Assembly: GCA_027021615.1 (NCBI GenBank)
Contig: JALUTY010000014.1
Span: forward strand, 1 to 64,000
DNA length: 64,000 nucleotides
Source of the DNA: a bacterium
GTDB lineage: Bacteria > Desulfobacterota > Deferrisomatia > Deferrisomatales > Deferrisomataceae
Reading direction: 5' to 3'
Shown: positions 41,373 to 51,000 of the stretch, piece by piece
Numbering within the stretch: position 1 is the first letter of the stretch
Layout: each line of letters begins with the position of its first letter
Notes under the pieces: generated by a model
Databases searched by the model: none
What the model was told of the DNA's origin: nothing
The model's input: only the letters and a program-made list of their open reading frames with translations
Made by a program: the position numbers and the translations under genes

Positions 41373-44300
41373 ATGACTTGGCTCATGGCTCAGGCCGACT
41401 ATCTCCGGTTCGTGTATGGTCTCTTGCTGGGGCTGACCGCCCTGGGGTGCACCGTGGTGTACGGAAGGGACCGGGCCGGCGTTCGCTGGGCCTGGTTGGC
41501 GGCGTTCGGGGTGCTCCATGGCCTGCACGAGTGGGTGGAGCTGTTCCCCGCACAGGGGGGGTGGGAGACGTTGTCCGTGGGCCTGTGGGTGGCCTCGTGG
41601 GTCGCCTTGGCCGTGTGCGGGGCCCCGGCCCGGTGGGGGCGGTGGGCCGCGCTCGTGGGGGGCGGCCTTCTCGCCGGGACGGTCGTGGGCCCCCGCGCCG
41701 TGCCCGAGGCTGTTTGGACGTATACGCTGGCGCTGCCCGTGGGCGCGGTGGCTGCCTGGTCCACGGCGCGCACCTGGGCCCGGTCCGACCACCACCAAGG
41801 GCTGGGGCTTCTGGCGGTGGGGCTGACCGGGTTCGCCCTGGCCTCGGGGCTGGTGGGGCCCGGGGCGCCCTGGATCCCCGCCGCGGTTTGGAACGAGGAG
41901 GCGTTCGCGGCGTGGTGCGGGGTGCCGGTGTGGGGAGTGCGGGGCGTTTTCGCCGGGGTGATGGCCGCCGGGGTGTGGGTGCGGGGGCACGCCTTGGCCC
42001 GGGCCGAGGGCCGGCCCGCAGCGTCCCGGGCGGCTGCCGCGGCCTTGGTGGTGTTGACGGCGTTGGGCTGGGTCGGGACCGAGACCTTGGGGCGGTGGGA
42101 GAGCGCGCGGGCGGACGCCCAGGCCCGGCAGCTCGCCCGGGCCTGGGCCTCGGCTGCCGCGGCCCAGGCCCGGGCGGTGCAGGCCGAGGCTGAGGCCGTG
42201 GCAGGCAGGCCAGAGGTCCGGGCCGCCCTGGGGGTGGGGGGGGACCCGGGGCTGCCGCCGAACGGGCCTTGGACCCTGTTCGACTCCGCGGGGAGGCGGC
42301 TGGTAGGGCCGGTCCCTCCCAGGCGCACACCGCCCACGGCGCGGGGCGCATGGACCGCCGAGGATCGGGTGTGCGCGGCGGCGCCGGTTCGAGATGCGTT
42401 CGGGGCGGAACTCGGTCGGGTTGTGGCGTGCCGTCTGCTTCCTGCCGGGGGCTACCGGATCGGGGAGGGAGAGGGGGTCCGCCACCCGGTGGACGGGCTG
42501 GGGGTGACGGTGCGAGTGCCGCCTTGGGCCGGCTCCAGAGCCCGGGCCCGCGGCCTGGGCATGGCCCTTACCCTGGCGGCCGTGGCCTTGGCGGCCGCCG
42601 GGTTCTCGTTCTGGGAGCGCCGGAGGGTGCATCGGGACGAGAGGGCACGGTTCGAGGGGCGGTTGAAGAGGGTCCTCGATGCGGCGCCCGACCCCGTGGT
42701 GGTGGTAGACCCGGCGGAGCGGAGGGTGCTTTGGGCCAACCGTCGTGCCGGCATGCTGCTCGGCTGCGCCCCGGAGGGTCTCGAGGACGCGCCGGTGGCG
42801 GACCTGCTGGACGGGAAGGCGGGGGAGCAGCTGTGGGACCTGCTGTCCGGCCGGGAGGAGGGGGAGGTGGTCTGCCTGGAGGTCTCCGGCGGGCCGGCCT
42901 GGCTCCAGGTGTCCCGCGTCGGCATCGGGTTCCGTGGCCGTCGGGCGCTCCTGGTGGCCCTTCGGGACGTGACCGCCGTGGCGGAGCAGGCGAGGCAGGC
43001 CCGGGACACGGCCCGAATCCTGGAGACCGTGCTCGAGCACTCGGACAACGGGCTCGTGCTCCTGGGCCCGGACCACCGGATCCGGTACTACAATCAAAAG
43101 GTGCGGGAGCTCTGGGGGGTGCCCGAGGACGTGCTGTGGCCCGGGCCCACCCTGGAGGACATGGTGCGGTGGGTGTGCAACCACGGGATCTATCCGCCGG
43201 ACGAGGTGGAGGATCTCGTGCGGGAGCGCATGCGCCAGATGGAGCAGGCCCGGCAGGGCAAGCGGGTGGAGTATCTCGCCCCCCGCCGGGACGGCCGCAT
43301 CGTGGAGGCGGTGGCCGTGGGGCTTCCCGACGGGGGGGTTCTGGTCTCCTACCGGGACGTGACCGCGAGGGAGCGGGTGCTCGCGGAGCTGCGGGAGCAG
43401 GAGGAACGGTTCCGGGGCATGCTCGAGGCGCTCCCCGACCCGGTGTACATCCGCGGGCCGGAGGGGGGGGTGGAGTACGCCAACCCGGCCATGGTGGCCC
43501 GTTGCGGCCGCGACCCCCGGGGCAGGCCCTGTTACGCTGTGATCCACGGCCTGGCCGGCCCGTGCTCGTGGTGCCGGGACCCGGGGCCCGAGCCGTGGAC
43601 CGGCGAGTGGCGCAGCCCCCGCGACGGCCGGTACTACCGGGTGACCCTCGCCCGGGTGGCCGGGGGGGACGGGTCCCGCCGGATGGGGATCCTGCGGGAC
43701 GTGACGGTGGAGCGCACAGCAGGGGAGCGCCTGCGGGCCGAGAAGGAGTTTGCGGAGAGCTTGGTGGCGTCGCTCGCGGTGGGCGCGTTCGTGCTGGACG
43801 CGGACGGCAGCATCCGGGTGTGGAACCGGGCCGCCGAGCTGCTCACCGGGGTGTCTGCATCCCGGATGGTGGGCACCCGGGATGCGTGGTTTCCGTTCTA
43901 CCCTCACCCCCGGCCGACCCTCGCCGACCTGGTCCTGAGGGGGCGGGGCAGCGAGGCCGGACGGTACTACGGGAGCTGGGGGCCGTCGCCGTTGAGCCCG
44001 GATGGGCTTCGGGCCGAGGGCTGGTTCGACGAGATGAACGGACGCCGTCGGTTTCTGGTGTTCGACGCCGTGCCGATCCGCGACGGCCGGGGCCGCATCC
44101 GGGCGGTGTTGGAGACCCTGCAGGACCTCACCGATCTGAAGGAGGCCGAGGCGGGCCGGGCCCGGCTGGACGCGGCCGTGGAGCAGGCGGCCGAGGGGAT
44201 CGCCGTGGTGGACTCGGAGGGGCAGGTCCGACACGCGAACCCCGCGTTTCGGAGGATCATCGGAAACGGCACCTGTGTCTCCGACATCATCGGCGGCGTG

Positions 44301-45629
44301 CCGGGGCCCCACGAGGCGCCCAAACGCTTTCGGTGCTGCCTGGGCGCGGTACCCCAAGGCGCCAGCCCCCGGGAGCTGGACCTGTCCGTGACGCCGCTGC
44401 GGGGGGGAGAGGGCGGGGCCGTGGTGGTGGCGCGGGACGTGACCCAGGAGGTGCTGCTGGAGCGCCAGGTCCGACAGGCCCAGAAGCTGGAGTCCCTGGG
44501 CACACTGGCCAGCGGCATCGCTCACGACTTCAACAACATCCTCACGGCGGTCACCGGCTACCTGGAGCTCGCCTTGGACGATGTGCGGTCCCCCACCGCC
44601 CGGCAGAACCTGAACCGGGTTCTCGCGGCAGTGGACCGGGCCGCCTCTCTCGTGGCCAGGATGTTGGCCTTCGGCCGCGAGGCCGAGGGAGACCCCCGAC
44701 CGGTGCGGCTGTGCCGCGTGCTGGACGAGGCCATGGACCTGCTGCGTTCCGGCCTGGGGCCCGAGGTGGAGCTGGTGTGCTGGTGGGCCGCGCAGGACGA
44801 CCGGGTGGTGGTGGACCCGGTGCAGGTCCAGCAGGTGGTGATGAACCTGGTGACCAACGCGGCCCAGGCCCTGGGGGACGAGGGCGGAAGGGTGGAGGTG
44901 TCGGTTCGGGACGCCGAGGTGGACGAGGCCCTCGCCCGGGGCCGGCCGGGACTGGTGCCCGGGGCGTACCTTCGGATCACGGTGTCGGACAACGGGTGCG
45001 GCATCCCACCGGAGGTGCTCCCCCGGATCTTCGACCCCTTCTTCACCACCAAGGAGGTGGGCCAGGGCACCGGGCTCGGCCTGGCCATGGTCCACGGGAT
45101 CGTAGCCTCGTGGGGTGGGGCCGTGGAGGTCCGTAGCGAGCCGGGGCAGGGCACCACGTTCCACGTGTTCGTGCCAAGGCAGGCCGCGGAGCGGAGGGCC
45201 GGGACCCCCGGGCCCGAGGGAGAGGGGGAGCGGATCCTGGTGGTGGACGACGACCCTGCCGTGGCCGAGATCATGGCCGAGGTGCTCACGGCCAAGGGGT
45301 ACCGGCCCGACGTGTTCGGCCACCCTGCCGAGGCACTCGAGGCGCTCGAGGCCGACCCCGGAGGGTTCGATGCGGTGGTGACGGACCAGGCCATGCCGGG
45401 AATGGACGGGATGGAGCTCTTGGAACGGGTGCGAGCCGTGCGGCCCGGCATCCCGGCGGTGGTGTGCACGGGGTTCGAGCGGGAGGAGACCCGCCGGGCG
45501 GCTGAACGGCTCGGAGACGTGCAGGTGATGCTCAAGCCCTTCACGGCCGGCGAGCTGGCTCGGACGTTGGCGGCCGCGTTGAACGCTCGGCGGCAGGAGC
45601 CCCCCGCAGCAGAAGGAGGTGAGCGATGA
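41373..45629 (+). CDS. Large hybrid sensor histidine kinase (multi-TM, five PAS, receiver)
   Basis: 1418 aa. About seven N-terminal membrane helices (to residue 235), a short external domain (about 240-385), one more helix (about 392-412), five PAS-type domains (LDAAPDPVVVVD, LEHSDNGLVLLG, LEALPDPVYIRG, VASLAVGAFVLD, VEQAAEGIAVVD), HisKA with SGIAHDFNNILTAV, GHKL ATPase (NLVTNAAQAL, DNGCGIPPE, GTGLGLAMVHG), and a receiver (VVTDQAMPGMDGMEL). The third PAS has the cysteines CY-x12-PCSWC, seen in metal- or heme-linked PAS domains. ATG 41373 with GGAGG is preferred over an upstream TTG. The stop overlaps a binding-protein gene. Confidence 0.92.
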   Translation: MTWLMAQADYLRFVYGLLLGLTALGCTVVYGRDRAGVRWAWLAAFGVLHGLHEWVELFPAQGGWETLSVGLWVASWVALAVCGAPARWGRWAALVGGGLLAGTVVGPRAVPEAVWTYTLALPVGAVAAWSTARTWARSDHHQGLGLLAVGLTGFALASGLVGPGAPWIPAAVWNEEAFAAWCGVPVWGVRGVFAGVMAAGVWVRGHALARAEGRPAASRAAAAALVVLTALGWVGTETLGRWESARADAQARQLARAWASAAAAQARAVQAEAEAVAGRPEVRAALGVGGDPGLPPNGPWTLFDSAGRRLVGPVPPRRTPPTARGAWTAEDRVCAAAPVRDAFGAELGRVVACRLLPAGGYRIGEGEGVRHPVDGLGVTVRVPPWAGSRARARGLGMALTLAAVALAAAGFSFWERRRVHRDERARFEGRLKRVLDAAPDPVVVVDPAERRVLWANRRAGMLLGCAPEGLEDAPVADLLDGKAGEQLWDLLSGREEGEVVCLEVSGGPAWLQVSRVGIGFRGRRALLVALRDVTAVAEQARQARDTARILETVLEHSDNGLVLLGPDHRIRYYNQKVRELWGVPEDVLWPGPTLEDMVRWVCNHGIYPPDEVEDLVRERMRQMEQARQGKRVEYLAPRRDGRIVEAVAVGLPDGGVLVSYRDVTARERVLAELREQEERFRGMLEALPDPVYIRGPEGGVEYANPAMVARCGRDPRGRPCYAVIHGLAGPCSWCRDPGPEPWTGEWRSPRDGRYYRVTLARVAGGDGSRRMGILRDVTVERTAGERLRAEKEFAESLVASLAVGAFVLDADGSIRVWNRAAELLTGVSASRMVGTRDAWFPFYPHPRPTLADLVLRGRGSEAGRYYGSWGPSPLSPDGLRAEGWFDEMNGRRRFLVFDAVPIRDGRGRIRAVLETLQDLTDLKEAEAGRARLDAAVEQAAEGIAVVDSEGQVRHANPAFRRIIGNGTCVSDIIGGVPGPHEAPKRFRCCLGAVPQGASPRELDLSVTPLRGGEGGAVVVARDVTQEVLLERQVRQAQKLESLGTLASGIAHDFNNILTAVTGYLELALDDVRSPTARQNLNRVLAAVDRAASLVARMLAFGREAEGDPRPVRLCRVLDEAMDLLRSGLGPEVELVCWWAAQDDRVVVDPVQVQQVVMNLVTNAAQALGDEGGRVEVSVRDAEVDEALARGRPGLVPGAYLRITVSDNGCGIPPEVLPRIFDPFFTTKEVGQGTGLGLAMVHGIVASWGGAVEVRSEPGQGTTFHVFVPRQAAERRAGTPGPEGEGERILVVDDDPAVAEIMAEVLTAKGYRPDVFGHPAEALEALEADPGGFDAVVTDQAMPGMDGMELLERVRAVRPGIPAVVCTGFEREETRRAAERLGDVQVMLKPFTAGELARTLAAALNARRQEPPAAEGGER

Positions 45630-46675
45630 GGTGGACGGCGGCTGTGGTGTTTGTGGCCCTACTCGGAGCGGGGTCGGCGGAGGCGGCGCGGGTGTTCGTG
45701 GTCCACAGCTACAGCGCCGGACACGTGTGCGGTCAGCCCCAGCACGACGGAGTGCTCCAGGCCTTGGAGAAGCAGGGGTTTGTGCCGGGGCGGAACCTGG
45801 AGGTGGGCGTGTTCTACATGGAGACCAAGCGCCGCTACACGACCCCGGAGGCGATCGAGGAGCGGGGGAGGAAGGCCCTGGAGGCGCTTCGGGCGTTCCG
45901 GCCGGATGTGGTGGTCACCCTGGACGACAACGCGTTTCGCACCGTGGGGGCGGCCCTGGTGGGCACGGAGGTCCCGGTGGTGTTCTCCGGGGTTAACACC
46001 CCCCTGGACCGCCTGAACCGGACCATGCGGTTCTTTGCCACGGCCTCTCGGCCCGGGGCCAACGTCACGGGGGTCTACGAGAAGCTCCACTTCGTGGACG
46101 CGGTACGCACCCACTGCCGGCTGGTGCCGGACACCGCCCGGGTGGTGTTCCTGGGAGACCGATCGCCCACGGGAGAGGCGATCCGGGCCCAGGTCCTCCA
46201 GGAGCTGGAGGACGAGGTGCTGCCCGTGCCCCTGGAGCTGTATGTGGTGGACACCTGGGAGGCGTACCAGGAGCTGGTGAGGCGGCTAAACCGCTCACCC
46301 GTCCGGTTGGTCCTGTATCCGGCGGCGCTGCGCCTGCCCGGGGCGGACGGGGTGGTGCGGAGCGCGGCCGAGATCCTACCCTGGACGGCGCGGGAGGCCC
46401 GCCACCCCAGCATCCCGATCAACGTTGGGTTCCTGCAGGCCGGCCTGTTCGGCGGAGCCTCGGTGGACTTCGCGGCCATGGGTGCCCAGGCGGGGCGGAT
46501 GGTGGCGAGGGTTCTCCGCGGCACCCCGCCGGGGGAGATCCCGTTGGAGGAAGCGAAGCGGGTCCGGCTCGTGTTCAACCTGGCCCGTGCCCGGGAGCTG
46601 GGTATCCGGATCCCGGAGGATGTGCTGCTGGCCGCTGACGAGGTCATCGGGTGGGAGGAGGCCCAGAAGCAATGA
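45626..46675 (+). CDS. Periplasmic ABC-type binding protein (TrpX-like) between two kinases
   Basis: 349 aa with a signal peptide (cleavage likely after GSAEA, near residue 20). VVHSYSAGHVCGQPQHDGV, RPDVVVTLDDNAFRTV, VPVVFSGVNTPLD, NVTGVYEKLHF and the end RARELGIRIPEDVLLAADEV match the ABC_sub_bind (PF04392) family. There are no permease or ATPase genes nearby. It overlaps both neighbouring kinase genes by 4 nt, so it most likely presents a ligand to one or both sensor kinases rather than to a transporter. Confidence 0.9.
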   Translation: MRWTAAVVFVALLGAGSAEAARVFVVHSYSAGHVCGQPQHDGVLQALEKQGFVPGRNLEVGVFYMETKRRYTTPEAIEERGRKALEALRAFRPDVVVTLDDNAFRTVGAALVGTEVPVVFSGVNTPLDRLNRTMRFFATASRPGANVTGVYEKLHFVDAVRTHCRLVPDTARVVFLGDRSPTGEAIRAQVLQELEDEVLPVPLELYVVDTWEAYQELVRRLNRSPVRLVLYPAALRLPGADGVVRSAAEILPWTAREARHPSIPINVGFLQAGLFGGASVDFAAMGAQAGRMVARVLRGTPPGEIPLEEAKRVRLVFNLARARELGIRIPEDVLLAADEVIGWEEAQKQ

Positions 46676-49600
46676 TCCAGGCAGGGGACCCCAGGCCGCC
46701 GGTACGGCGGGTCCTGATCCGGTGGTTCCTGTGCATGGCGGCCCTATCCGCGGTCACCCTGGGGCTGGCTGTGTACGTCCCGTTGGCCGGGGCGTTGCGT
46801 GCCGAGTTCGAGGAGCGCCAGGCTGCCGAGCTGGCCCGCACCGAGGCCGTGGTTCGGGCCCGGATCGGCTCGGTTCGGGACCGGGTGCGGCGGCTGGCCC
46901 AAAACAACGGCGTCCGGGTAGGGCTGCTGATCGGTCCGGAGGCCCGGCTGAAGGAGGTGCTGCGTCGGGAAGCGCCGCCGTCCAGGGGTGCCGTGTTCGG
47001 GGTACGCACGGCCGAGGGCCGGGTGCTGGCGGCAGGGGCCCTGCCCTGGGGCGAGAGGGAGGCTCTGGCCGGTCCGGTGTCGCCCCCCCGGTGGATGTTC
47101 CGCGAGCCGATCCGAAGGGGCGAGCAGACCCTGGGTGAGGCGTGGGCGATTTACGACCTGACGAAGGACACCGCCATCTGCGGGGAGGTGGTGGGGGGCG
47201 GGGCGGGGCTCGGGGTGCGCATCGGCGGCCGGGTGCAGTGGGTGTGCGGCAGGCCCGGCCCCCCCCGGCCCGTTCCCGGCATGCCTGCGGTGGTTCGGGC
47301 CACCGATCCCGACGCCTTGACGCGCCGTCGCCGGAATCTCGCCACGGTGGTGGCGGCCGGGCTGGCGGCGGCCTTGGGGCTGGCCTGGGTGGCCGCCTCG
47401 ATGGTGTCCCGCCGGGTGGCTGACCCGCTGGCGGCGTTGGCGGCCGAGGCCGCAGGGGTGGCCGAGGACCCGACCTTGGGTGCCGTGACCGAGGACGCCC
47501 CCTATGCCGAGCTGGCGGAGGTACGAAAAGCGCTGCGGGCCATGGTGGCAGCGGTGGACGAAAGCCGGGAGCGGGCGCGGTTCCGGGAGGTGTTCGAGCT
47601 GGCTGCCGACCCCATGCTGCTCGTGGACCGGGCCGGTCGGATTCTGGCCCTGAACCGGGAGTCACAGCGGGTTTTGGGGGAGATCCCGAAGGGCAGGGAC
47701 CTGCGCTCGTACCTGCCGCCTCCGGCGGTGTCCACGTTGTTGGAGCGAGCCAAGCAAGGGGACCCTTCCCCCATCACGGTCCACATCCAGAGGGATCCGC
47801 CGCGGCACCTGGATGTGCGGAGCCGGGCTACCCGGTTCGGGGGAGCGGAGGTGATTCTCCTCCAGGGACGGGACGTGTCCGATCGGGTGGGGGCCGAACA
47901 GGAGGTGAGGCGGCGGGAGGCCTTCCTGCGGTGGGTGCTGGATCACCTGGACGAGGCGGTCCTGATCCTCGATGCGCAGCGGAGGGTCCGATACTTTAAC
48001 GAGCCCTTTGTGGATCTGTGGGGGCTGGAGCCCTCCTTCCTGGAGCGGAGGCCGACCGTGGAAGAGACGATCCGGGAGGTGGCTCGGAAGGGGCTGTACG
48101 ACCCCCTTGCAGCCGACGCCCTCGTTCGGCGTCGGCTCGAGGACCTGTCGCGGCCGGGCCCGGCTGTGCCGATCCATACCCCCCGCCGGGACGGCCGTGA
48201 GGTGGAGGCGTTCGCCGCCCGGCTGCCGGACGGCGGCTTCTTGCTCACCTACCGTGACGTGACACAGCGGATCTACAGGGAGCGGGAGCGGGCCATGCTG
48301 TCGGCAGCCGTGGAACAGTCCCACGAGGGGCTGGCCTTGGCCACCCCGCTGGGAAACCTGATCTATCTGAACCCGGCGTACGAGAGGCTGTGCGGGGTGC
48401 CCCGGGCGGAGGCGCTGGGCGCGCCGTACTGGGAGGTTCCCCAGGGGGGCGGGCCGGACCCGGCCGAGGTGGAGGCTGCGCTGGCGGACGGATCGGTGTG
48501 GCAAGGTCGGTTGGAGTGGGAGCGCCCCGACGGCACCGTGGCCGTGCACCACGTGACCGTGGGAGACGTGGAGGTTCGGCCGGGGGAGCGGTGTCGCGTG
48601 GTGGTGCGACGGGACATCACCCAGCATGTGGAGATGGAGACCCAGCTGGCCCAGGCCCAGAAGATGGAGGCCCTAGGGGTGCTGGCAGGGGGGGTGGCCC
48701 ACGACTTCAACAACCTGTTGATGGCGTTTCTTGGGAACCTGGAGATCCTGAAGGCGCGCACCGTCGGGGACGAACGGCTCGCCAGGGTGGTGGACCGCAT
48801 GGAGCGGGCCGTGATGCGCGCCCGGGACCTGGTGCGGCGGATCCTGACGTTCAGCGGGAGGCAGCCCAGGCATGAGGGGCCGGTGGACGTCGCCATGGTG
48901 ATCCGAGAGGTGGTGGGGTTGGTCCGGTCGGGTGCCCCGCCGGGGGTGGTGCTCCGTGAGGTCGGGGACGCAAGCGATGCCGTGGTGGAGGGGGACGCCT
49001 CCGAGCTGAACCAGGCCCTCATGAACCTGGTGGTGAACGCGGTCCAGGCCGTGGGCGAGACAGGCACGATCGAGGTGGGGGTGGGGTGCTCGGACGGGAA
49101 GGTGGAGATCTGGGTCCACGACGACGGCCCGGGAATCCCGCCGGAGGTGGGGGGGCGGATCTTCGACCCCTTCTTCACCACGAAGGCCCCGGGCCAAGGC
49201 ACCGGCTTGGGACTGGCCATGGTTCGGGCGATTGTGGAGCGCCACGGGGGTGAGGTGGCCGTAACGTCCTCACCTCAGTCGGGGACCTGCTTCCGCATGA
49301 CGTTGCCCCGTCGGGCGGGAAGGGGGGAGCCTGGGCCCTGTGGCGTGCCGGAGGCCGAGGCTGCGGCCGTGCGGGTGCTGGTGGTGGAGGATGACCCAGC
49401 GGTGGGAGAAGCCCTCGTGGAGACCCTGCTTCTCCGGGGGCACCGGGTGGAGGTGGCGACGTCCGGAGAGGAGGCCTTGGAGCGGCTCCGGACGGACGAG
49501 TTCGACGTGGTGATCACGGACGACCTGATGCCCGGCATGGGCGGCACGGCCCTGGCCGAGCGGGTGAAGCGGGAGCACCCTGGTGTGGCGGTGATCCTGG

Positions 49601-49722
49601 TGACGGGCCGGGTGTCCTCCGGCGAGGAGCGGAGCGTGGCGGACGCCCGGTTGACGAAACCGGTGACCGGGGCAGAGTTGGAACGGACTCTGCAGGGGGT
49701 GACGGGAAAAGCCCCCTCATGA
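46672..49722 (+). CDS. Hybrid sensor histidine kinase (three PAS, receiver)
   Basis: 1016 aa. Membrane helices near 20-42 and 225-245 flank a periplasmic domain; a HAMP-like segment follows, then three PAS domains (FELAADPMLLVD, LDHLDEAVLILD, VEQSHEGLALAT), HisKA (LAGGVAHDFNNLLMAF), GHKL ATPase (NLVVNAVQAV, DDGPGIPPE, GTGLGLAMVRA) and a receiver (VVITDDLMPGMGGTAL). ATG 46672 overlaps the binding-protein stop and follows GGGAGGAGG. The kinase core closely resembles that of the 1418-aa kinase upstream, so the two probably arose by duplication and may read the same ligand. Confidence 0.92.
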   Translation: MIQAGDPRPPVRRVLIRWFLCMAALSAVTLGLAVYVPLAGALRAEFEERQAAELARTEAVVRARIGSVRDRVRRLAQNNGVRVGLLIGPEARLKEVLRREAPPSRGAVFGVRTAEGRVLAAGALPWGEREALAGPVSPPRWMFREPIRRGEQTLGEAWAIYDLTKDTAICGEVVGGGAGLGVRIGGRVQWVCGRPGPPRPVPGMPAVVRATDPDALTRRRRNLATVVAAGLAAALGLAWVAASMVSRRVADPLAALAAEAAGVAEDPTLGAVTEDAPYAELAEVRKALRAMVAAVDESRERARFREVFELAADPMLLVDRAGRILALNRESQRVLGEIPKGRDLRSYLPPPAVSTLLERAKQGDPSPITVHIQRDPPRHLDVRSRATRFGGAEVILLQGRDVSDRVGAEQEVRRREAFLRWVLDHLDEAVLILDAQRRVRYFNEPFVDLWGLEPSFLERRPTVEETIREVARKGLYDPLAADALVRRRLEDLSRPGPAVPIHTPRRDGREVEAFAARLPDGGFLLTYRDVTQRIYRERERAMLSAAVEQSHEGLALATPLGNLIYLNPAYERLCGVPRAEALGAPYWEVPQGGGPDPAEVEAALADGSVWQGRLEWERPDGTVAVHHVTVGDVEVRPGERCRVVVRRDITQHVEMETQLAQAQKMEALGVLAGGVAHDFNNLLMAFLGNLEILKARTVGDERLARVVDRMERAVMRARDLVRRILTFSGRQPRHEGPVDVAMVIREVVGLVRSGAPPGVVLREVGDASDAVVEGDASELNQALMNLVVNAVQAVGETGTIEVGVGCSDGKVEIWVHDDGPGIPPEVGGRIFDPFFTTKAPGQGTGLGLAMVRAIVERHGGEVAVTSSPQSGTCFRMTLPRRAGRGEPGPCGVPEAEAAAVRVLVVEDDPAVGEALVETLLLRGHRVEVATSGEEALERLRTDEFDVVITDDLMPGMGGTALAERVKREHPGVAVILVTGRVSSGEERSVADARLTKPVTGAELERTLQGVTGKAPS

Positions 49723-50050
49723 GGCGTGTGGGGTCCGGGGCGTTGCCGGGGGCATGGGGCCTGCTGTTCAGGAGCCAGGGGCCGGAGGACAGAGGACAGA
49801 AGACAGAAGCGTAGGGCGCCTCCCACGATGCGCGAAGCTCTATGAGGTGGGAGGCTTTCCCCTGTCTACCGTCCTCTGAATTCTGACGGCTGGTATGGCC
49901 ACGCCCGGCGCTCCGGCAGACCCCATGCCCTCCGGACCATGAGGTGGAGGCGAAGAGGCGTGGTAATGCCTAGAACGTGTGGGAATCCGGGAGGTTTTCA
50001 AGCCTCCCAGCGTCCCAGCGTCCTAGCGGAAGTTGCATGGAAGAGGAACC
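49723..50050. repeat. Mosaic intergenic element, site 12
   Basis: A long inverted repeat with the common outer arms (49749-49765 and 49915-49930) but a different interior: an AGGACAG/AAGACAG 7-nt array (49784-49808) facing its complement CTGTCTACCGTCCTCTGAAT (49862-49881). After unique sequence come an 8-nt array CCTCCCAG/CGTCCCAG/CGTCCTAG (50005-50028) and a GGAAGTTGCATGGAAGAGG leader box (50028-50046) giving the ribosome site of the gene at 50051. Confidence 0.82.
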
Positions 50051-50431
50051 ATGGAGAGGATACTCGTGGTGGACGACGAGGTGGAGGTCCGGGGGATGCT
50101 GAGCCAGGTCCTTCGGCGGGCGGGATACGAGGTGGTGGAGGCGGCCGACGGCAACGAGGGGGTTGCGCGGTTCCGGGAGACTCGGCCGGACCTGACGGTG
50201 ACCGACATTCTCATGCCGGCCCGAGGGGGGCTGTCGTTGATCGTGGAGATCCGGAAGATCGATCCCTCGGCCCCGGTGCTCGCGATCTCTGGGGGGGGCA
50301 AGAGCGGGAACCTCAACTTTTTGAGCACCGCCCAAGCGTTGGGTCGCGTAGAGACATTGCGAAAGCCGTTCCGTCGAGCCCAGCTTCTCGGGTGCGTGGA
50401 TCGCCTCTTGGGGAAGGTAAAGGAGGAGTAG
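50051..50431 (+). CDS. Single-domain response regulator receiver
   Basis: 126 aa, CheY-type receiver without output domain: ILVVDDEVEVRGML, LTVTDILMPARGGLSL (phospho-aspartate), ISGGGKS, KPFRRAQLL. It is likely the phosphate acceptor for one of the hybrid kinases upstream or for the CheA system. ATG 50051 follows GGAAGAGG from the leader box. It is one base from a CheX-like phosphatase gene, a pairing that fits phosphate removal from this regulator. Confidence 0.92.
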   Translation: MERILVVDDEVEVRGMLSQVLRRAGYEVVEAADGNEGVARFRETRPDLTVTDILMPARGGLSLIVEIRKIDPSAPVLAISGGGKSGNLNFLSTAQALGRVETLRKPFRRAQLLGCVDRLLGKVKEE

Positions 50432-50432
50432 C

Positions 50433-50948
50433 GTGGATGTCCGGTTCATCAACCCGTTCGTATCGGCCACGGTGGAGGCTTTGCGGACGATGGCAGGGCT
50501 CGAGGTGGTGCGGGGGAGGCCCACCCTGGAACGTCAGTTCATGGCCCGGGCCGACGTGAGCGGCCTGATCGGGATCACCGGGGACGTGAAGGGAGCCGTG
50601 GCTTTGTCGTTCCCCCTGTCGCTGGCCCGAACCCTGTGCGAGGCCCTGGTGGGGGAGACCGTGCTGGACGACGACCCCGCCATCCCCGATGCGGTGGGGG
50701 AGCTGGCCAACATCGTAACCGGGGGGGTCAAGCGGGAGTACGCAAACCTGGGAATCTCGTTTCAGCTGAGCGTTCCAACCCTGGCCGTGGGGCCCCGCCA
50801 CCAGATCCTGTATCAGAGCGACCAGCCGGTCCTGGTGATTCCGTTTCATGCGATGGGCACCCCCTTCTGGGTACAGGCGGCTCTGAAGTTCGAGGGAAGC
50901 TCTCCAGGCCCCTCCGAGACCCGCGCCGTCAAGCCGGCGGTTGAATAG
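50433..50948 (+). CDS. CheX-like chemotaxis phosphatase
   Basis: 171 aa from GTG 50433 (GGAGGAG ribosome site). GVKREYANLGISFQLSVPT, GDVKGAVALSFP and especially VGELANIVTGG, which holds the E-x2-N catalytic pair of the CheC/CheX/FliY family, support the call. It would dephosphorylate a CheY-like receiver, most simply the one encoded just upstream. The gene ends at a convergent boundary with lptG. Confidence 0.85.
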   Translation: MDVRFINPFVSATVEALRTMAGLEVVRGRPTLERQFMARADVSGLIGITGDVKGAVALSFPLSLARTLCEALVGETVLDDDPAIPDAVGELANIVTGGVKREYANLGISFQLSVPTLAVGPRHQILYQSDQPVLVIPFHAMGTPFWVQAALKFEGSSPGPSETRAVKPAVE

Positions 50949-50980
50949 GGGCTGCTGTCCTCTGCTCGGAGGGGCAGGAG

Positions 50981-51000
50981 ACCCGCTTCCCAGCGGGTTT
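50981..51000. terminator. Bidirectional terminator between cheX-like gene and lptG
   Basis: ACCCGCT (50981-50987), TCCC loop, AGCGGGT (50992-50998), TTT on the plus strand. It lies exactly between the convergent genes and overlaps the lptG stop codon. Stem of 7 bp, so moderate strength. Confidence 0.55.

Noticed and set aside
40335-45323. A 1662-codon open frame on the minus strand
   Set aside because: It lies opposite cheR and the 1418-aa kinase, whose motifs are unmistakable. The frame is open only because of the extreme GC codon bias; its translation is rich in H, P, G and R and lacks domains.
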